A stretch of 64,000 nucleotides of DNA from Lachnospiraceae bacterium (GTDB taxonomy: Bacteria; Bacillota; Clostridia; Lachnospirales; Lachnospiraceae). The notes beneath the pieces are model-generated. The model was given only the letters and a program-made list of their open reading frames with translations. It had not been told where the DNA came from and did no database searches. The DNA lies in contig JAFLSW010000002.1 in the NCBI GenBank assembly GCA_022510725.1, forward strand, positions 104,467 to 168,466. The letters are read 5' to 3'. The position numbers and the translations under genes were made by a program. Below, in pieces: positions 28,789-38,326 of this stretch (position 1 is the first letter of the stretch; each line of letters opens with the position of its first letter).

Positions 28789-29544
28789 TCAGACCATACG
28801 ATCATATATACTTAAGGCAAAACCTGTCGGAACGATCTTTCCGATCAACTGCAGGGCCTTCATGGGCAGACCGTATACAGCGAGCTGCTTTCTGGCTCTG
28901 GCACATGTTAAAGCATGAGCGACTACTTTTTCCGGTTTGACCATAATGAACTTTTTGATCTGTAAGGTATAACCGGTCTCTTCTGCAACAGCAAAGAAGT
29001 TGGTTTTTACCGGACCGGGGCAGACCGCTGTAACGCTGACCTTTTTAGGGGCGAGCTCATAGTGGAGTGCTCTGGAAAAGGAAAGCACAAAAGCCTTTGT
29101 AGCGGCATAGATGGCAAAACGCATCTGAGGCATAAAAGCTGCGGCACTTGCCATATTAATGATATAACCGCCTTTTGCCATATAAGGGATACAGATATGA
29201 CAGGCTTTCATCAAGCCGCTTACATTTAAAGAAACCATGTCTTTTTGCATTGCTAAAGGGATTTCGGTAAATTTGCCCATCTTGCCGAATCCTGCGCTGT
29301 TGACCAACACCTTGATCTTGGGATCCTCTGCCTTTAATTTCTGGGACAGAGTTTCAAATGCCTCCTCCTTAGAAAGATCAAGAGGCAGCCTGATGATCTT
29401 TGCCTTGGTATCAGGAAGCTTTGTTTCTTCTATGGTCCTGGAAATAGCCCAAATCTGGTCCAAGTCATTACATGCCTTATCTAATTGAATTAAAAACTCC
29501 TTTCCGATTCCACTTGATGCACCGGTTATGACTGCAATTTTCAT
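28789..29544 (-). CDS. SDR-family oxidoreductase
   Basis: AVITGASSGIGKEF; YAATKAFVLSFS. Confidence 0.93.
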   Translation of the reverse strand: MKIAVITGASSGIGKEFLIQLDKACNDLDQIWAISRTIEETKLPDTKAKIIRLPLDLSKEEAFETLSQKLKAEDPKIKVLVNSAGFGKMGKFTEIPLAMQKDMVSLNVSGLMKACHICIPYMAKGGYIINMASAAAFMPQMRFAIYAATKAFVLSFSRALHYELAPKKVSVTAVCPGPVKTNFFAVAEETGYTLQIKKFIMVKPEKVVAHALTCARARKQLAVYGLPMKALQLIGKIVPTGFALSIYDRMV

Positions 29545-30266
29545 ACTTCTTTCCCTTCTTTATCTAATAAAAGAATTTGTTTTTCTGCCTCTGTTAGTGG
29601 ACGAAATTCGCCGGGATTTAAATGCTCATCCAATGTCAATCCGCCAATGGACAGCCGCTTTAAATAGGTTACCTGACAGCCTAAAGCTTTTATCATCCGT
29701 TTAACCTGATGAAATCTTCCTTCATAGATGGTCAAAGTGCCGGAAACCAAAGCATCCTCTTCGGCCATTACAGTTAGTATGCCGGGTTTAGTAAAAGCTG
29801 CATCTCCGATATCCATTCCCTCTTCCACCTGCCTTACGGCATCGGTTGAAAGCTTTCCTACAGCTTCAAAGTAGTAGGTTTTTGCCACATGTCTGCGGGG
29901 AGAGGTAAGATGATGAAGAAAGTCACCATCATCTGTTAATAAAAGCAGCCCCTCCGTATCTTTGTCTAAGCGTCCCACGATCAAAAGCTTTTTGGAAAGA
30001 GGCGCATCAAAGTATTCTAAAACGGTTTTCTGGGACGGATCTTTTAAGGCACAGACACAGCCTGCCGGCTTATGGAACATATAATAGAGTCCCTTTGTAA
30101 GAATAAGAGGGGTACCTTTAAAATTGATCTTATCCTGCTTGGTCACTTGTGTGGCACCGTCTGTAACGATCATTTCATTCACTTTTATCAGGCCTTGTCT
30201 GATATAGGCCTTACATTGGCTTCGACTGCCAATACCACAGTCTGCCAGGTATTTTTCCAAACGCAT
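29541..30266 (-). CDS. RsuA-family 16S rRNA pseudouridine synthase
   Basis: MRLEKYLADCGIGSRSQCKAYIRQGLIKVN S4 domain; GRLDKDTEGLLLLTDDG. Confidence 0.94.
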   Translation of the reverse strand: MRLEKYLADCGIGSRSQCKAYIRQGLIKVNEMIVTDGATQVTKQDKINFKGTPLILTKGLYYMFHKPAGCVCALKDPSQKTVLEYFDAPLSKKLLIVGRLDKDTEGLLLLTDDGDFLHHLTSPRRHVAKTYYFEAVGKLSTDAVRQVEEGMDIGDAAFTKPGILTVMAEEDALVSGTLTIYEGRFHQVKRMIKALGCQVTYLKRLSIGGLTLDEHLNPGEFRPLTEAEKQILLLDKEGKEV

Positions 30267-30342
30267 AGACATTCCTGCATGAAATATTAATATTTTTAAT
30301 ATGTTTAAGTATACACTATTTTTTCGTGATACGGGTGTTTTT

Positions 30343-31284
30343 ATGAAAACTTTTAGAAAAAACCTGTTCTTAACATTAGGTTTAGGCATATTACTCATTT
30401 TTATCCTCTGCTATTCCGACTATGCAAAGCAATATGCCTATTTAGGACTAAGTGTTTGGTTTGAGCAGATGATTCCGTCCCTGCTTCCTTTTATGATCTT
30501 GTCCTCTTTACTCATTAAATTGAATCTGGATGAACTGCTGATCAAACCGATTGCGGGAATTTTAAGGCATCTATATCACATAAATGATGCCGGGATCTAT
30601 GTATTGGTTATGGGATTTTTATGCGGATTTCCCATGGGAGCCAAAACGGCAGCAATGGAATATGAAGCAGGAAAGCTTTCGCGGCGGGAAGCAGAATTTC
30701 TTCTGGCATTTACAAATAATATCGGGCCCGCTTATTTCCTTTCCTTTGTATACGGCAGTATTTATGTGGCTATGCCATTGTATGCAGGCCTTTTTTGCTT
30801 ATATGGCATTCCTCTTTTATATGGCCTTTTTCTGCGCTATACCGTTTATAGCGATCTGCCTGAAACAGATTACCATGTAGAAAAAAGGAGTACAAAAAAG
30901 TATTCCTTTTTATCCGCTCTGGATGAAAGTGTGGAGGGCGGCCTTTTTCAGATTGCCATGTTAGGAGGTTATATGGTGCTATGCAATCTTTTGGTGCTGA
31001 TTCCTAAGGTACTGTTTTCTTCCCATATATGGGCCGGTTCCTTTTGTCACAATCTTTTGGAAATATCCGGCGGGTTATTGGCAATTAAGCAATCAGCACC
31101 TGCGCCCCGTGCAGCCTTCTTTTTTGCCCACATATCATTGGCATTTACAGGCATTTCCTGTCATTTGCAGACTTTCCACATACTGGGAGATACAGGCCTT
31201 TCCAAACAAAAATATATGCTGCACAAGCTTATCCTGTGCAGCATAGTGGGTATCGTCATTTATGTATGGCTTAGACCTTTTTAG
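30343..31284 (+). CDS. ylbJ: Sporulation integral membrane protein YlbJ-like
   Basis: Nucleoside-recognition TM architecture; GFLCGFPMGAKTAAMEYEAGKLSRREAEFLLAFTNNIGPAYF. Confidence 0.87.
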   Translation: MKTFRKNLFLTLGLGILLIFILCYSDYAKQYAYLGLSVWFEQMIPSLLPFMILSSLLIKLNLDELLIKPIAGILRHLYHINDAGIYVLVMGFLCGFPMGAKTAAMEYEAGKLSRREAEFLLAFTNNIGPAYFLSFVYGSIYVAMPLYAGLFCLYGIPLLYGLFLRYTVYSDLPETDYHVEKRSTKKYSFLSALDESVEGGLFQIAMLGGYMVLCNLLVLIPKVLFSSHIWAGSFCHNLLEISGGLLAIKQSAPAPRAAFFFAHISLAFTGISCHLQTFHILGDTGLSKQKYMLHKLILCSIVGIVIYVWLRPF

Positions 31285-31288
31285 GATA

Positions 31289-31918
31289 TTAGATGATATC
31301 CAGACCTTCCTTTTCCTTTTCTTTTTCTTTTTCGGCAGGTTTGCTGCTTTCCTCTGCTTCATCCTCTTCTGCCATGGCTTCAACAGGATATAACTCAGCT
31401 CTGTTTGCAGTAACAATATTATAGCAGTCAGCCAAAGAATTGGACAGGCTTTCATATTTTGCAGCAGAAGTTTCTAAGGAGTGTCTTAAAATGTTTTCTA
31501 TATTGGCAAGCATGTCATCTGTATATTGGATAGCAGAATCTCTTACTTGATTTGCCTCTATGGTGGCATTATCCAAAATTTCCTGAGCCTGTCTGGAAGC
31601 AAGCTCTACGATTTCCTGCGCCCGTTCATATGCCTGACGCATGATCTCCTGTTCATTGATCAACTCTGTAGTTTGTACTGTAGCATCATTTATGAGCTCT
31701 TCTGCCTTTTTTCTGGCATCATTTAAGATAGCTTCCCTATTGCTGATGATCTGCTGATACCGTTTGATCTCATCAGGTGTTTTCATGCGAAGCTCACGCA
31801 AAAGTTCATCAATTTCCTCTTTCACCACAATAATCTTATTCTTATTGAAGGAATGAGGCTTGCAATTATCGATATAATCTTCAATCTCATCAATCAGTTG
31901 CTCAAGTTTGCTGCTCAT
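31289..31918 (-). CDS. Coiled-coil protein resembling ATP synthase b/E stalk subunits
   Basis: Long heptad-like helix ARKKAEELINDATVQTTELINEQ; low-complexity EKEKEKEKE tail. Confidence 0.7.
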   Translation of the reverse strand: MSSKLEQLIDEIEDYIDNCKPHSFNKNKIIVVKEEIDELLRELRMKTPDEIKRYQQIISNREAILNDARKKAEELINDATVQTTELINEQEIMRQAYERAQEIVELASRQAQEILDNATIEANQVRDSAIQYTDDMLANIENILRHSLETSAAKYESLSNSLADCYNIVTANRAELYPVEAMAEEDEAEESSKPAEKEKEKEKEGLDII

Positions 31919-31936
31919 AGTACACTCCTTACACGG

Positions 31937-32419
31937 TTAATGATGGTATTTACAATACAGTTCTTTCGCCACAAAATCCGGCACACAAGGGGAAACATCA
32001 CCGTTAAAACAGGCAATTTCCTTTACACTGGAAGAGCTTAAATATGCATATTCCAACGATGTAGTTAAAAACATAGTATCCAACTCGCCACCGGACAGTT
32101 TATGATTGGTCTGGGCAATCTGCAGCTCATACTCAAAATCGGTAATGGCACGCAGTCCCCTGACGACTACATGTATGTCTTTGCTTTTGGCATAATTGAT
32201 CAACAGGCCGCTAAAAGAATCTACTGTTACATTGGGCAGATCCGAGACAGCCTCTTTAAGCATTTTAACACGTTCTTCCACTGAAAACAATGCAGATTTC
32301 CCAACATTATTTAATACACTGACCGTTAATTCATCAAAGATATTAGCTGCCCTGTGGATCACATCCAAGTGCCCAAAGGTGACCGGATCAAAGCTTCCGG
32401 GGTAGACTGCTCTTTTCAT
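31937..32419 (-). CDS. coaD: Pantetheine-phosphate adenylyltransferase
   Basis: AVYPGSFDPVTFGHLDVIHRAA; RGLRAITDFEYELQIAQTN. Confidence 0.97.
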   Translation of the reverse strand: MKRAVYPGSFDPVTFGHLDVIHRAANIFDELTVSVLNNVGKSALFSVEERVKMLKEAVSDLPNVTVDSFSGLLINYAKSKDIHVVVRGLRAITDFEYELQIAQTNHKLSGGELDTMFLTTSLEYAYLSSSSVKEIACFNGDVSPCVPDFVAKELYCKYHH

Positions 32420-32976
32420 GTTGTACTCTCCTTTTTTACAAATACATGCTGATTGGTTTTGTACTGTTTGATCTTTACGATTTCGTAGGGCAGATCCTCC
32501 AAAAAAGATAGATCTGCATCCAGTGCTTCCTCAAAAATGATCAGCGTATGGGGCCCTGCCAGAGAGGAAACAGTGAGATATTCCAAAACCTTTTTGGCAA
32601 GCTCCTTATGATAAGGCGGATCCATAAAAATAATGTCAAAGGTTTTGCGGTATTCCAAAGAAGTCATTGCCACAAAGGCATCCTGTTTCAATATGGCAGC
32701 CGAAGCATCTAATTTGGTATGTTTCAGATTTTTCTCAATACACAGGCAGGCTTCTTTGCCGTTGTCCACAAAAACAGCTTCCCTGGCACCGCGGCTCAAA
32801 GCTTCAATACCGATACCGCCGCTTCCTGCAAAGAGATCCAAAAAAGCAGCGCCGGGAATGTCAAATTGTATCATATTGAATAAGGTTTCTTTGATCCTGT
32901 CCGTAGTAGGCCTGGTATCCAAACCTTCAGGGGTGACCAGCTTTAAACTTCTTGCCGTTCCTGCTATGACTCTCAT
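32416..32976 (-). CDS. rsmD: 16S rRNA (guanine966-N2)-methyltransferase
   Basis: MRVIAGTARSLKL…RPTTDRIKETLFN; DLFAGSGGIGIEALSRGA; FMDPPY. Confidence 0.97.
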   Translation of the reverse strand: MRVIAGTARSLKLVTPEGLDTRPTTDRIKETLFNMIQFDIPGAAFLDLFAGSGGIGIEALSRGAREAVFVDNGKEACLCIEKNLKHTKLDASAAILKQDAFVAMTSLEYRKTFDIIFMDPPYHKELAKKVLEYLTVSSLAGPHTLIIFEEALDADLSFLEDLPYEIVKIKQYKTNQHVFVKKESTT

Positions 32977-33000
32977 AGGTGTTCTCCTGTACTTTCATGA

Positions 33001-35262
33001 CTATAAGCGTACCTTTGTGCCTTTGCTGTCACGCTTTCCGGGTTTTAATTTATTCAGCTCCAATTGCTTCTCTTTATATTCAATGACGGTTTCCACCGCA
33101 TTTAAGGTATAATAGACATTTTCTACATAGTCTCCGTTACCCAGCTTCATACCCCTTACGCCAATGGCACCTTTTTTCTTTTCGGGAATTTCTTCAATGG
33201 GAAATCTTAAGAAATATCCTTCTTTCGTCTGGAATACAATATTGCGGGCATCAATGAGCATCTGAACGCTTACCACCTCGTCTCCGTCAGACAGTTTGGT
33301 GGCGGCAACGGTTCTTTTTGCCACATCAAACTCACCGCCGTCAACAACTTTACACATAGCCTGTTTTGTCACAAATACGATCCGGTACAGGTTGACATCG
33401 CTTTGAGAGCATACAAAGATGAGGTTTTCCTGATCTGACTGGAAGTTGCTGATGTTATCAACAGGCACGCCCTTATCTCTGAATTTTCCAAATGGGATGT
33501 CAGAGACTTTGATGGTATGCATCTGTCCCTGAGCAGTAAACAGGCAGACCTTTCCTGTATTCTTGCAAAGGAATACATAACGGTTTTCCTCGTGAGCCGT
33601 CTCTTTATTCCTTTCATAAGTGGCCGTATCGATGCATCTTGCATAGCCGAACCGGTCCATTAAGAAATAAACATCCATTTCCTCCTGTTTCTTTTCTACA
33701 TAAACCGCTTCTTCTGCATTGGTGATCTCGGTCTTGCGTTTCTCGGAAAAGGCTTTCTTATAACCATCCAATTCCTGGATCAGCACCTGGGTCATGGAGG
33801 AATGACTGGCCAGAATATCTTCGTATTTGTAGATATTTGCCATGGTCTCTTCATGTTCTTTTAACAGGGCATTGACCTCTAAGCCGATCAAACGATATAA
33901 ACGCATATCCAATATGGCATTGGCCTGTTTTTCTGTAAATAAAAGCTGGGTTGCCATGATCTTGGATTCCCTGGACTTAAATTTGATGCCATCTACCACA
34001 CCGTGAACCAGACACTCTTTTGCCATAGCCCGGTCTGTAGACCCCCGCAGGATCTCTATGATCAGGTCGATCAGATTGCATGCTTTGATAAGACCTTCCT
34101 GAATTTCTCGTTTTTCTGTTTCTTTATCTAAGAGGTTTTGATACTTTCTTGTAGCGACTTCAAACTGGAAATCGGCACAATGGCGGAATACATCCTGCAA
34201 GCTTAAGGTTTCGGGGCGTCCCTTTGCCACGGCTAACATATTTACCCCAAAGGTATCCTCCAACTTGGTCTTTTTATAGAGCATATTGATAAACTGCTCT
34301 GTATCCGTATCTTTCCGGCATTCGATGACGATGCGGATGCCTTCCTTGCCGGACTGATTGGTAATATCCACGATATCGTTGGTCTTTTTATTTTCTGCAA
34401 GGGAAGCCACATCCATCAGGAATTTGGAAATATTAGCACCAACCATGGTATAAGGAATCTCAGAGATCACAATATTGACATGACCGTTTTTGCCCTTTTC
34501 CACATCCACTTTTCCCCGAAGCTTGATCTTACCGGTGCCGGTCTCATAGATCTGTAAAAGTTCGTCCTTGTTGCAGACAATACCGCCTGTAGGAAAATCA
34601 GGCCCTTTTACATATTTCATCAGATCCCTGGTGGTTAAAGTGGGATCCTGCATATATGCTTTTAAGCCGTCAATGACCTCGCCCACATTGTGGGGAGGAA
34701 TGCTGGTAGCCATGCCTACCGCAATACCTTCTGCGCCGTTTATGAGCAGATTGGGGATCTTTACAGGCAGGACCGAAGGCTCTTTTTCCGTCTCGTCAAA
34801 GTTGGGAAGAAAATCCACCACATCCTTATCCAGATCGGATAAAAAGGCTTCCTGGGCCACTCTGGCAAGGCGCGCTTCCGTATAACGCATTGCAGCGGGG
34901 CTGTCCCCTTCAATGGAACCGAAATTGCCGTGACCGTCTACTAAGGGCAGACCCTTTTTAAAATCCTGTGCCATAACCACTAAAGCTTCATAAATGGAGC
35001 TGTCACCATGGGGATGATATTTACCCATGGTATCGCCTACGATACGGGCACATTTACGGTAAGGTCTATCATAACGGATGCCCAATTCGTGCATATCATA
35101 TAAAGTACGCCGCTGAACCGGTTTTAAGCCGTCTCTGACATCGGGAAGTGCCCTGGCGATGATCACGCTCATGGCATAGTCGATATAGGACTGCTCCATA
35201 ACCTCGGAATATTCAGTTCTTATGATGGTTTCATTTGTTCCGTTCATTGGTGCCTCCGTCAA
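33001..35262 (-). CDS. Type IIA DNA topoisomerase subunit A (ParC/GyrA family)
   Basis: YAMSVIIARALPDVRDGLKPVQRRTLY; AAMRYTEARL catalytic Tyr; no QRRGGKG-type GyrA box seen. Confidence 0.95.
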   Translation of the reverse strand: MTEAPMNGTNETIIRTEYSEVMEQSYIDYAMSVIIARALPDVRDGLKPVQRRTLYDMHELGIRYDRPYRKCARIVGDTMGKYHPHGDSSIYEALVVMAQDFKKGLPLVDGHGNFGSIEGDSPAAMRYTEARLARVAQEAFLSDLDKDVVDFLPNFDETEKEPSVLPVKIPNLLINGAEGIAVGMATSIPPHNVGEVIDGLKAYMQDPTLTTRDLMKYVKGPDFPTGGIVCNKDELLQIYETGTGKIKLRGKVDVEKGKNGHVNIVISEIPYTMVGANISKFLMDVASLAENKKTNDIVDITNQSGKEGIRIVIECRKDTDTEQFINMLYKKTKLEDTFGVNMLAVAKGRPETLSLQDVFRHCADFQFEVATRKYQNLLDKETEKREIQEGLIKACNLIDLIIEILRGSTDRAMAKECLVHGVVDGIKFKSRESKIMATQLLFTEKQANAILDMRLYRLIGLEVNALLKEHEETMANIYKYEDILASHSSMTQVLIQELDGYKKAFSEKRKTEITNAEEAVYVEKKQEEMDVYFLMDRFGYARCIDTATYERNKETAHEENRYVFLCKNTGKVCLFTAQGQMHTIKVSDIPFGKFRDKGVPVDNISNFQSDQENLIFVCSQSDVNLYRIVFVTKQAMCKVVDGGEFDVAKRTVAATKLSDGDEVVSVQMLIDARNIVFQTKEGYFLRFPIEEIPEKKKGAIGVRGMKLGNGDYVENVYYTLNAVETVIEYKEKQLELNKLKPGKRDSKGTKVRL

Positions 35263-37181
35263 ATGTCAAGCAGCGCTTCGTTGGCGTGCTCATAGATATA
35301 TTTCTTTCTGGGCGGTACCTCTGTACCCATAAGCATTTCTGTGATCTTATCAGCCTGGAAATTGTCATCGATCTCAACCAGCTTTAATTTTCTGGTTTCC
35401 GGATTTAAGGTAGTCTCCCAAAGCTGTTCTGCATCCATTTCTCCCAGACCTTTGTATCGCTGCAGGGTAAAGCTGCCCTTATGAGTCTTACGATATCTTT
35501 CCAAAGCCTTATCGTCATAAAGGTACTCTTCTTTGCCCTTTGCAGGCATAGCCTTATATAAAGGAGGCATAGCAATATATACATGTCCGGAACTGATCAA
35601 TTCCGGCATAAACCGATAAAATAAAGTCAAAAGCAAGGTGGAAATATGGGCACCGTCCACATCCGCATCGGCCATGATGATGATCTTGCCGTAACGAAGC
35701 TTACTGATGTCAAAATCGTTGCCGTAGCCTTCGGAAAAACCGCAGCCAAAGGCATTGATCATGGTCTTGATCTCAGCATTGGCAAGTACCTTATCTATGC
35801 TGGCCTTTTCCACATTTAAGATCTTGCCCCGTATGGGAAGAATCGCCTGATATTTGCGGTTTCTGGCGGTCTTGGCGCTTCCGCCTGCGGAATCGCCCTC
35901 TACGATAAAGATCTCACATTGCTTTGCATCCTTAGACTCGCAGTTTGCCAGCTTTCCGTTGGAATCAAAGGAAAACTTCTGCTTGGTCAGCATGTTGGTC
36001 TTGGCTTTTTCTTCAGTCTTTCTGATCTTTGCCGCCTTTTCCGCACAACTAATGACAGATTTTAAGGTCTCTACATTACGGTCAAAATACCGGACCACCT
36101 CTTCGCCGGTGATCTTGCTGACTACCTTTGCCGCATCCTGATTGTCCAATTTGGTCTTGGTCTGTCCCTCAAAACGAGGATCGGGATGCTTAATGGATAT
36201 AATGGCGGTCATACCGTTACGCACATCCGCACCGGTAAAGTTCTGATCCTTCTCTTTTAAGATGTTTAATTCCCTGGCATAGGTATTGATCACATTGGTA
36301 AAGGAGGATTTAAAACCGGTAATATGGGTCCCGCCCTCCGCATTGTGAATATTGTTACAAAAGCCCATGACATTTTCATGAAACTCATTTACATATTGGA
36401 AAGCACATTCCACAGTAATGCCTTCTGCTTCACCTGTAAAGGAGATCACATCGCTGACAGTTTCCTTGGTGCCGTTCATGGCCTTCACAAAGCCTACGAT
36501 GCCTTCCGGTTCATGGAAAACGGCTTTGTCTGTAATCTCTCCTCTCCTGTCCTCAAATTCAATGGTCAGAGCAGGATTTAAATACGCGGTTTCATGGAGC
36601 CTGCTTTTGATATCATCGGCTTTAAAACGAGTGTGGTCAAAGATCTCGTCATCCGGCATGAAATTTACGGTAGTGCCTGTCTCTTTTGACTTGCCCACAA
36701 CAGGAAGAAGCCCACCGGAAAGCTCTATGGTGGGAATACCTCTTTCATATTTATCCTCGTATACATGTCCGTTTCTGGAAACCCGTACCGTTAAATAGGC
36801 GGATAAAGCATTTACAACAGAGGAACCCACACCATGAAGACCGCCACTGGTCTTATAGGCAGTATCGTCAAACTTGCCTCCTGCATGGAGGGTGGTAAAT
36901 ACCAGACGCTCTGCGCTGATACCCTTTTCATGCATTTCCACGGGAATGCCTCGTCCGTTGTCCACGATGGTGGCGGAACCGTCTGCTTCCAGATACACCT
37001 TGATATTGGAACAAAAGCCTGCCAGATGCTCGTCCACCGCATTGTCTACAATTTCATAAATTAAATGGTTTAGACCCTTGGTTGAAACGCTGCCGATATA
37101 CATACCCGGTCTGACCCGAACTGCCTCCAGGCCTTCCAGCACCTTAATACTGGATGCGTCATAATCTGTAGTCTGTGCCAT
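35259..37181 (-). CDS. Type IIA DNA topoisomerase subunit B (ParE/GyrB family)
   Basis: GHKL ATPase EIVDNAVDEHLAG, SGGLHGVGSSVVNALS; TOPRIM IVEGDSAGGSAK; QRYKGLGEMDAEQLWETT. Confidence 0.96.
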   Translation of the reverse strand: MAQTTDYDASSIKVLEGLEAVRVRPGMYIGSVSTKGLNHLIYEIVDNAVDEHLAGFCSNIKVYLEADGSATIVDNGRGIPVEMHEKGISAERLVFTTLHAGGKFDDTAYKTSGGLHGVGSSVVNALSAYLTVRVSRNGHVYEDKYERGIPTIELSGGLLPVVGKSKETGTTVNFMPDDEIFDHTRFKADDIKSRLHETAYLNPALTIEFEDRRGEITDKAVFHEPEGIVGFVKAMNGTKETVSDVISFTGEAEGITVECAFQYVNEFHENVMGFCNNIHNAEGGTHITGFKSSFTNVINTYARELNILKEKDQNFTGADVRNGMTAIISIKHPDPRFEGQTKTKLDNQDAAKVVSKITGEEVVRYFDRNVETLKSVISCAEKAAKIRKTEEKAKTNMLTKQKFSFDSNGKLANCESKDAKQCEIFIVEGDSAGGSAKTARNRKYQAILPIRGKILNVEKASIDKVLANAEIKTMINAFGCGFSEGYGNDFDISKLRYGKIIIMADADVDGAHISTLLLTLFYRFMPELISSGHVYIAMPPLYKAMPAKGKEEYLYDDKALERYRKTHKGSFTLQRYKGLGEMDAEQLWETTLNPETRKLKLVEIDDNFQADKITEMLMGTEVPPRKKYIYEHANEALLDI

Positions 37182-37212
37182 GATTTACAACTCCGTTTCT
37201 TCGCATTTACAT

Positions 37213-37345
37213 AGGCAGAGACCCTAAAATGCTTCGCATTTCAGGGCTCGCTTCGCTCGTCAAATGTCCGAACAAGCATCTGCTCGAGCAAGCTTGGCAT
37301 CTGCTTGTCCGACCACTTGACTCTGCCCTTTCCGAACATTATACC
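37213..37345 (-). repeat. Dispersed structured element, copy B (upstream of topoisomerase B subunit)
   Basis: Minus strand TATGGTATAATGTTCGGAAAGGGCAGAGTCAAG…GCATTTTAGGGTCTCTGCCT; covariation with copy A. Confidence 0.8.
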
Positions 37346-37366
37346 ATAACTTGGATAAATTTCAAA
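37338..37366 (-). promoter_or_regulatory. Putative promoter driving copy B and the topoisomerase operon
   Basis: Minus strand TTTGAA-N17-TATAAT. Confidence 0.75.
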
Positions 37367-37449
37367 CAAAAATACAAAATGTTGTGTTTATGACTCGGTC
37401 ACCTGTAGACAATCCCAACCTATTACGAATTTCTTTAGGCAGTGTCATC

Positions 37450-38214
37450 TCAAATATTTATAAAAATCTCTTTTACAACATCATTTTGATCAAATTCTAT
37501 GGCAAGGCGCGGTCCCAAATCAGAATCCTTGGTTCCGTAATATACATAAATATTTGTTATTTCAGAAAGCTTTGCCCGTTTCCCATATCTTTCAATCACT
37601 TCCTGTTTTGTTGTCTTGCCCGGCACAAAGCCGTCTATGGAACAATCATCCGTTTTAATGCGGATCTCATAGATCATTCCCTGATCTTCCGCACCTTCAT
37701 AGTAATTTTCCGCTACCGTATGGAAGCATTCTTCATCATGGAAATAAATGGTAACAGCTCCCGTTCCATCAGACCGAAGGGATGCATGATCGGTCTTCTT
37801 CCAGGTAAATCCTTCCCCCAAATCGCACAATGCCAGAGGGAGTTTTATGTTCTGTCCCTTTACTATGATTCTTTTTAAAGCCCGCTTTATCTCAAAATCT
37901 TTTATTTCTTCCACATCCGGCTCTTCCTCTTCCGGTTCTTCTTTATCCTGTTGTTTTCCAAGACGAGGAACGCATTCTGATAGTACTATTAAAAACATTG
38001 CGCCAAGAAGTACTAATTTGTCTGTTCTTATGGAATCCCATGAATCAATAGCCTCCCAATTCAACTCCCCCATATCGATAAGATTCATGTCTACCTTATT
38101 TTCTGCCGCATTATATGAAAAGAGGGGCGGGTCCAGGTTTAACTGTTTGACAGTAGCCTTAAAATATAATATGGCCAAGATGACAAAAATTAATAATTTG
38201 ATCATTCGCTTCAT
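37450..38214 (-). CDS. Hypothetical membrane-anchored protein
   Basis: Two N-terminal TM segments, acidic linker EEPEEEEPDVEE, soluble C-terminal domain. Confidence 0.75.
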   Translation of the reverse strand: MKRMIKLLIFVILAILYFKATVKQLNLDPPLFSYNAAENKVDMNLIDMGELNWEAIDSWDSIRTDKLVLLGAMFLIVLSECVPRLGKQQDKEEPEEEEPDVEEIKDFEIKRALKRIIVKGQNIKLPLALCDLGEGFTWKKTDHASLRSDGTGAVTIYFHDEECFHTVAENYYEGAEDQGMIYEIRIKTDDCSIDGFVPGKTTKQEVIERYGKRAKLSEITNIYVYYGTKDSDLGPRLAIEFDQNDVVKEIFINI

Positions 38215-38261
38215 GAGCAGCACCTCATGCTTTTTGCTTAGTTATCAGTATTATCCATATT

Positions 38262-38326
38262 CTCTTGTCCGAACAAGCATCTGCTTGTTCGAACGCTTGA
38301 CTCTGCCCTTTACAGACATTATATGG
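38262..38326 (-). repeat. Dispersed structured element, truncated copy C
   Basis: Minus strand ATATAATGTCTGTAAAGGGCAGAGTCAAGCGTTCGAACAAGCAGATGCTTGTTCGGACAAG. Confidence 0.75.

Noticed and set aside
31219-31244. GCTGCACA…TGTGCAGC inverted repeat
   Set aside because: Inside the ylbJ-like coding region with no T-tract; likely codon coincidence.
31296-31340. Tandem CTTTTT-like repeats
   Set aside because: Simply encodes the EKEKEKEKE low-complexity tail of the coiled-coil protein; not a CRISPR or VNTR of note.
33369-37064. Several antisense ORFs over the topoisomerase genes
   Set aside because: No domains, overlap strongly conserved coding sequence on the other strand.
38271-38296. CGAACAAGC…GCTTGTTCG read as a LexA box
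   Set aside because: Half-site spacing does not fit CGAAC-N4-GTTYC, and it is part of the dispersed repeat hairpin.
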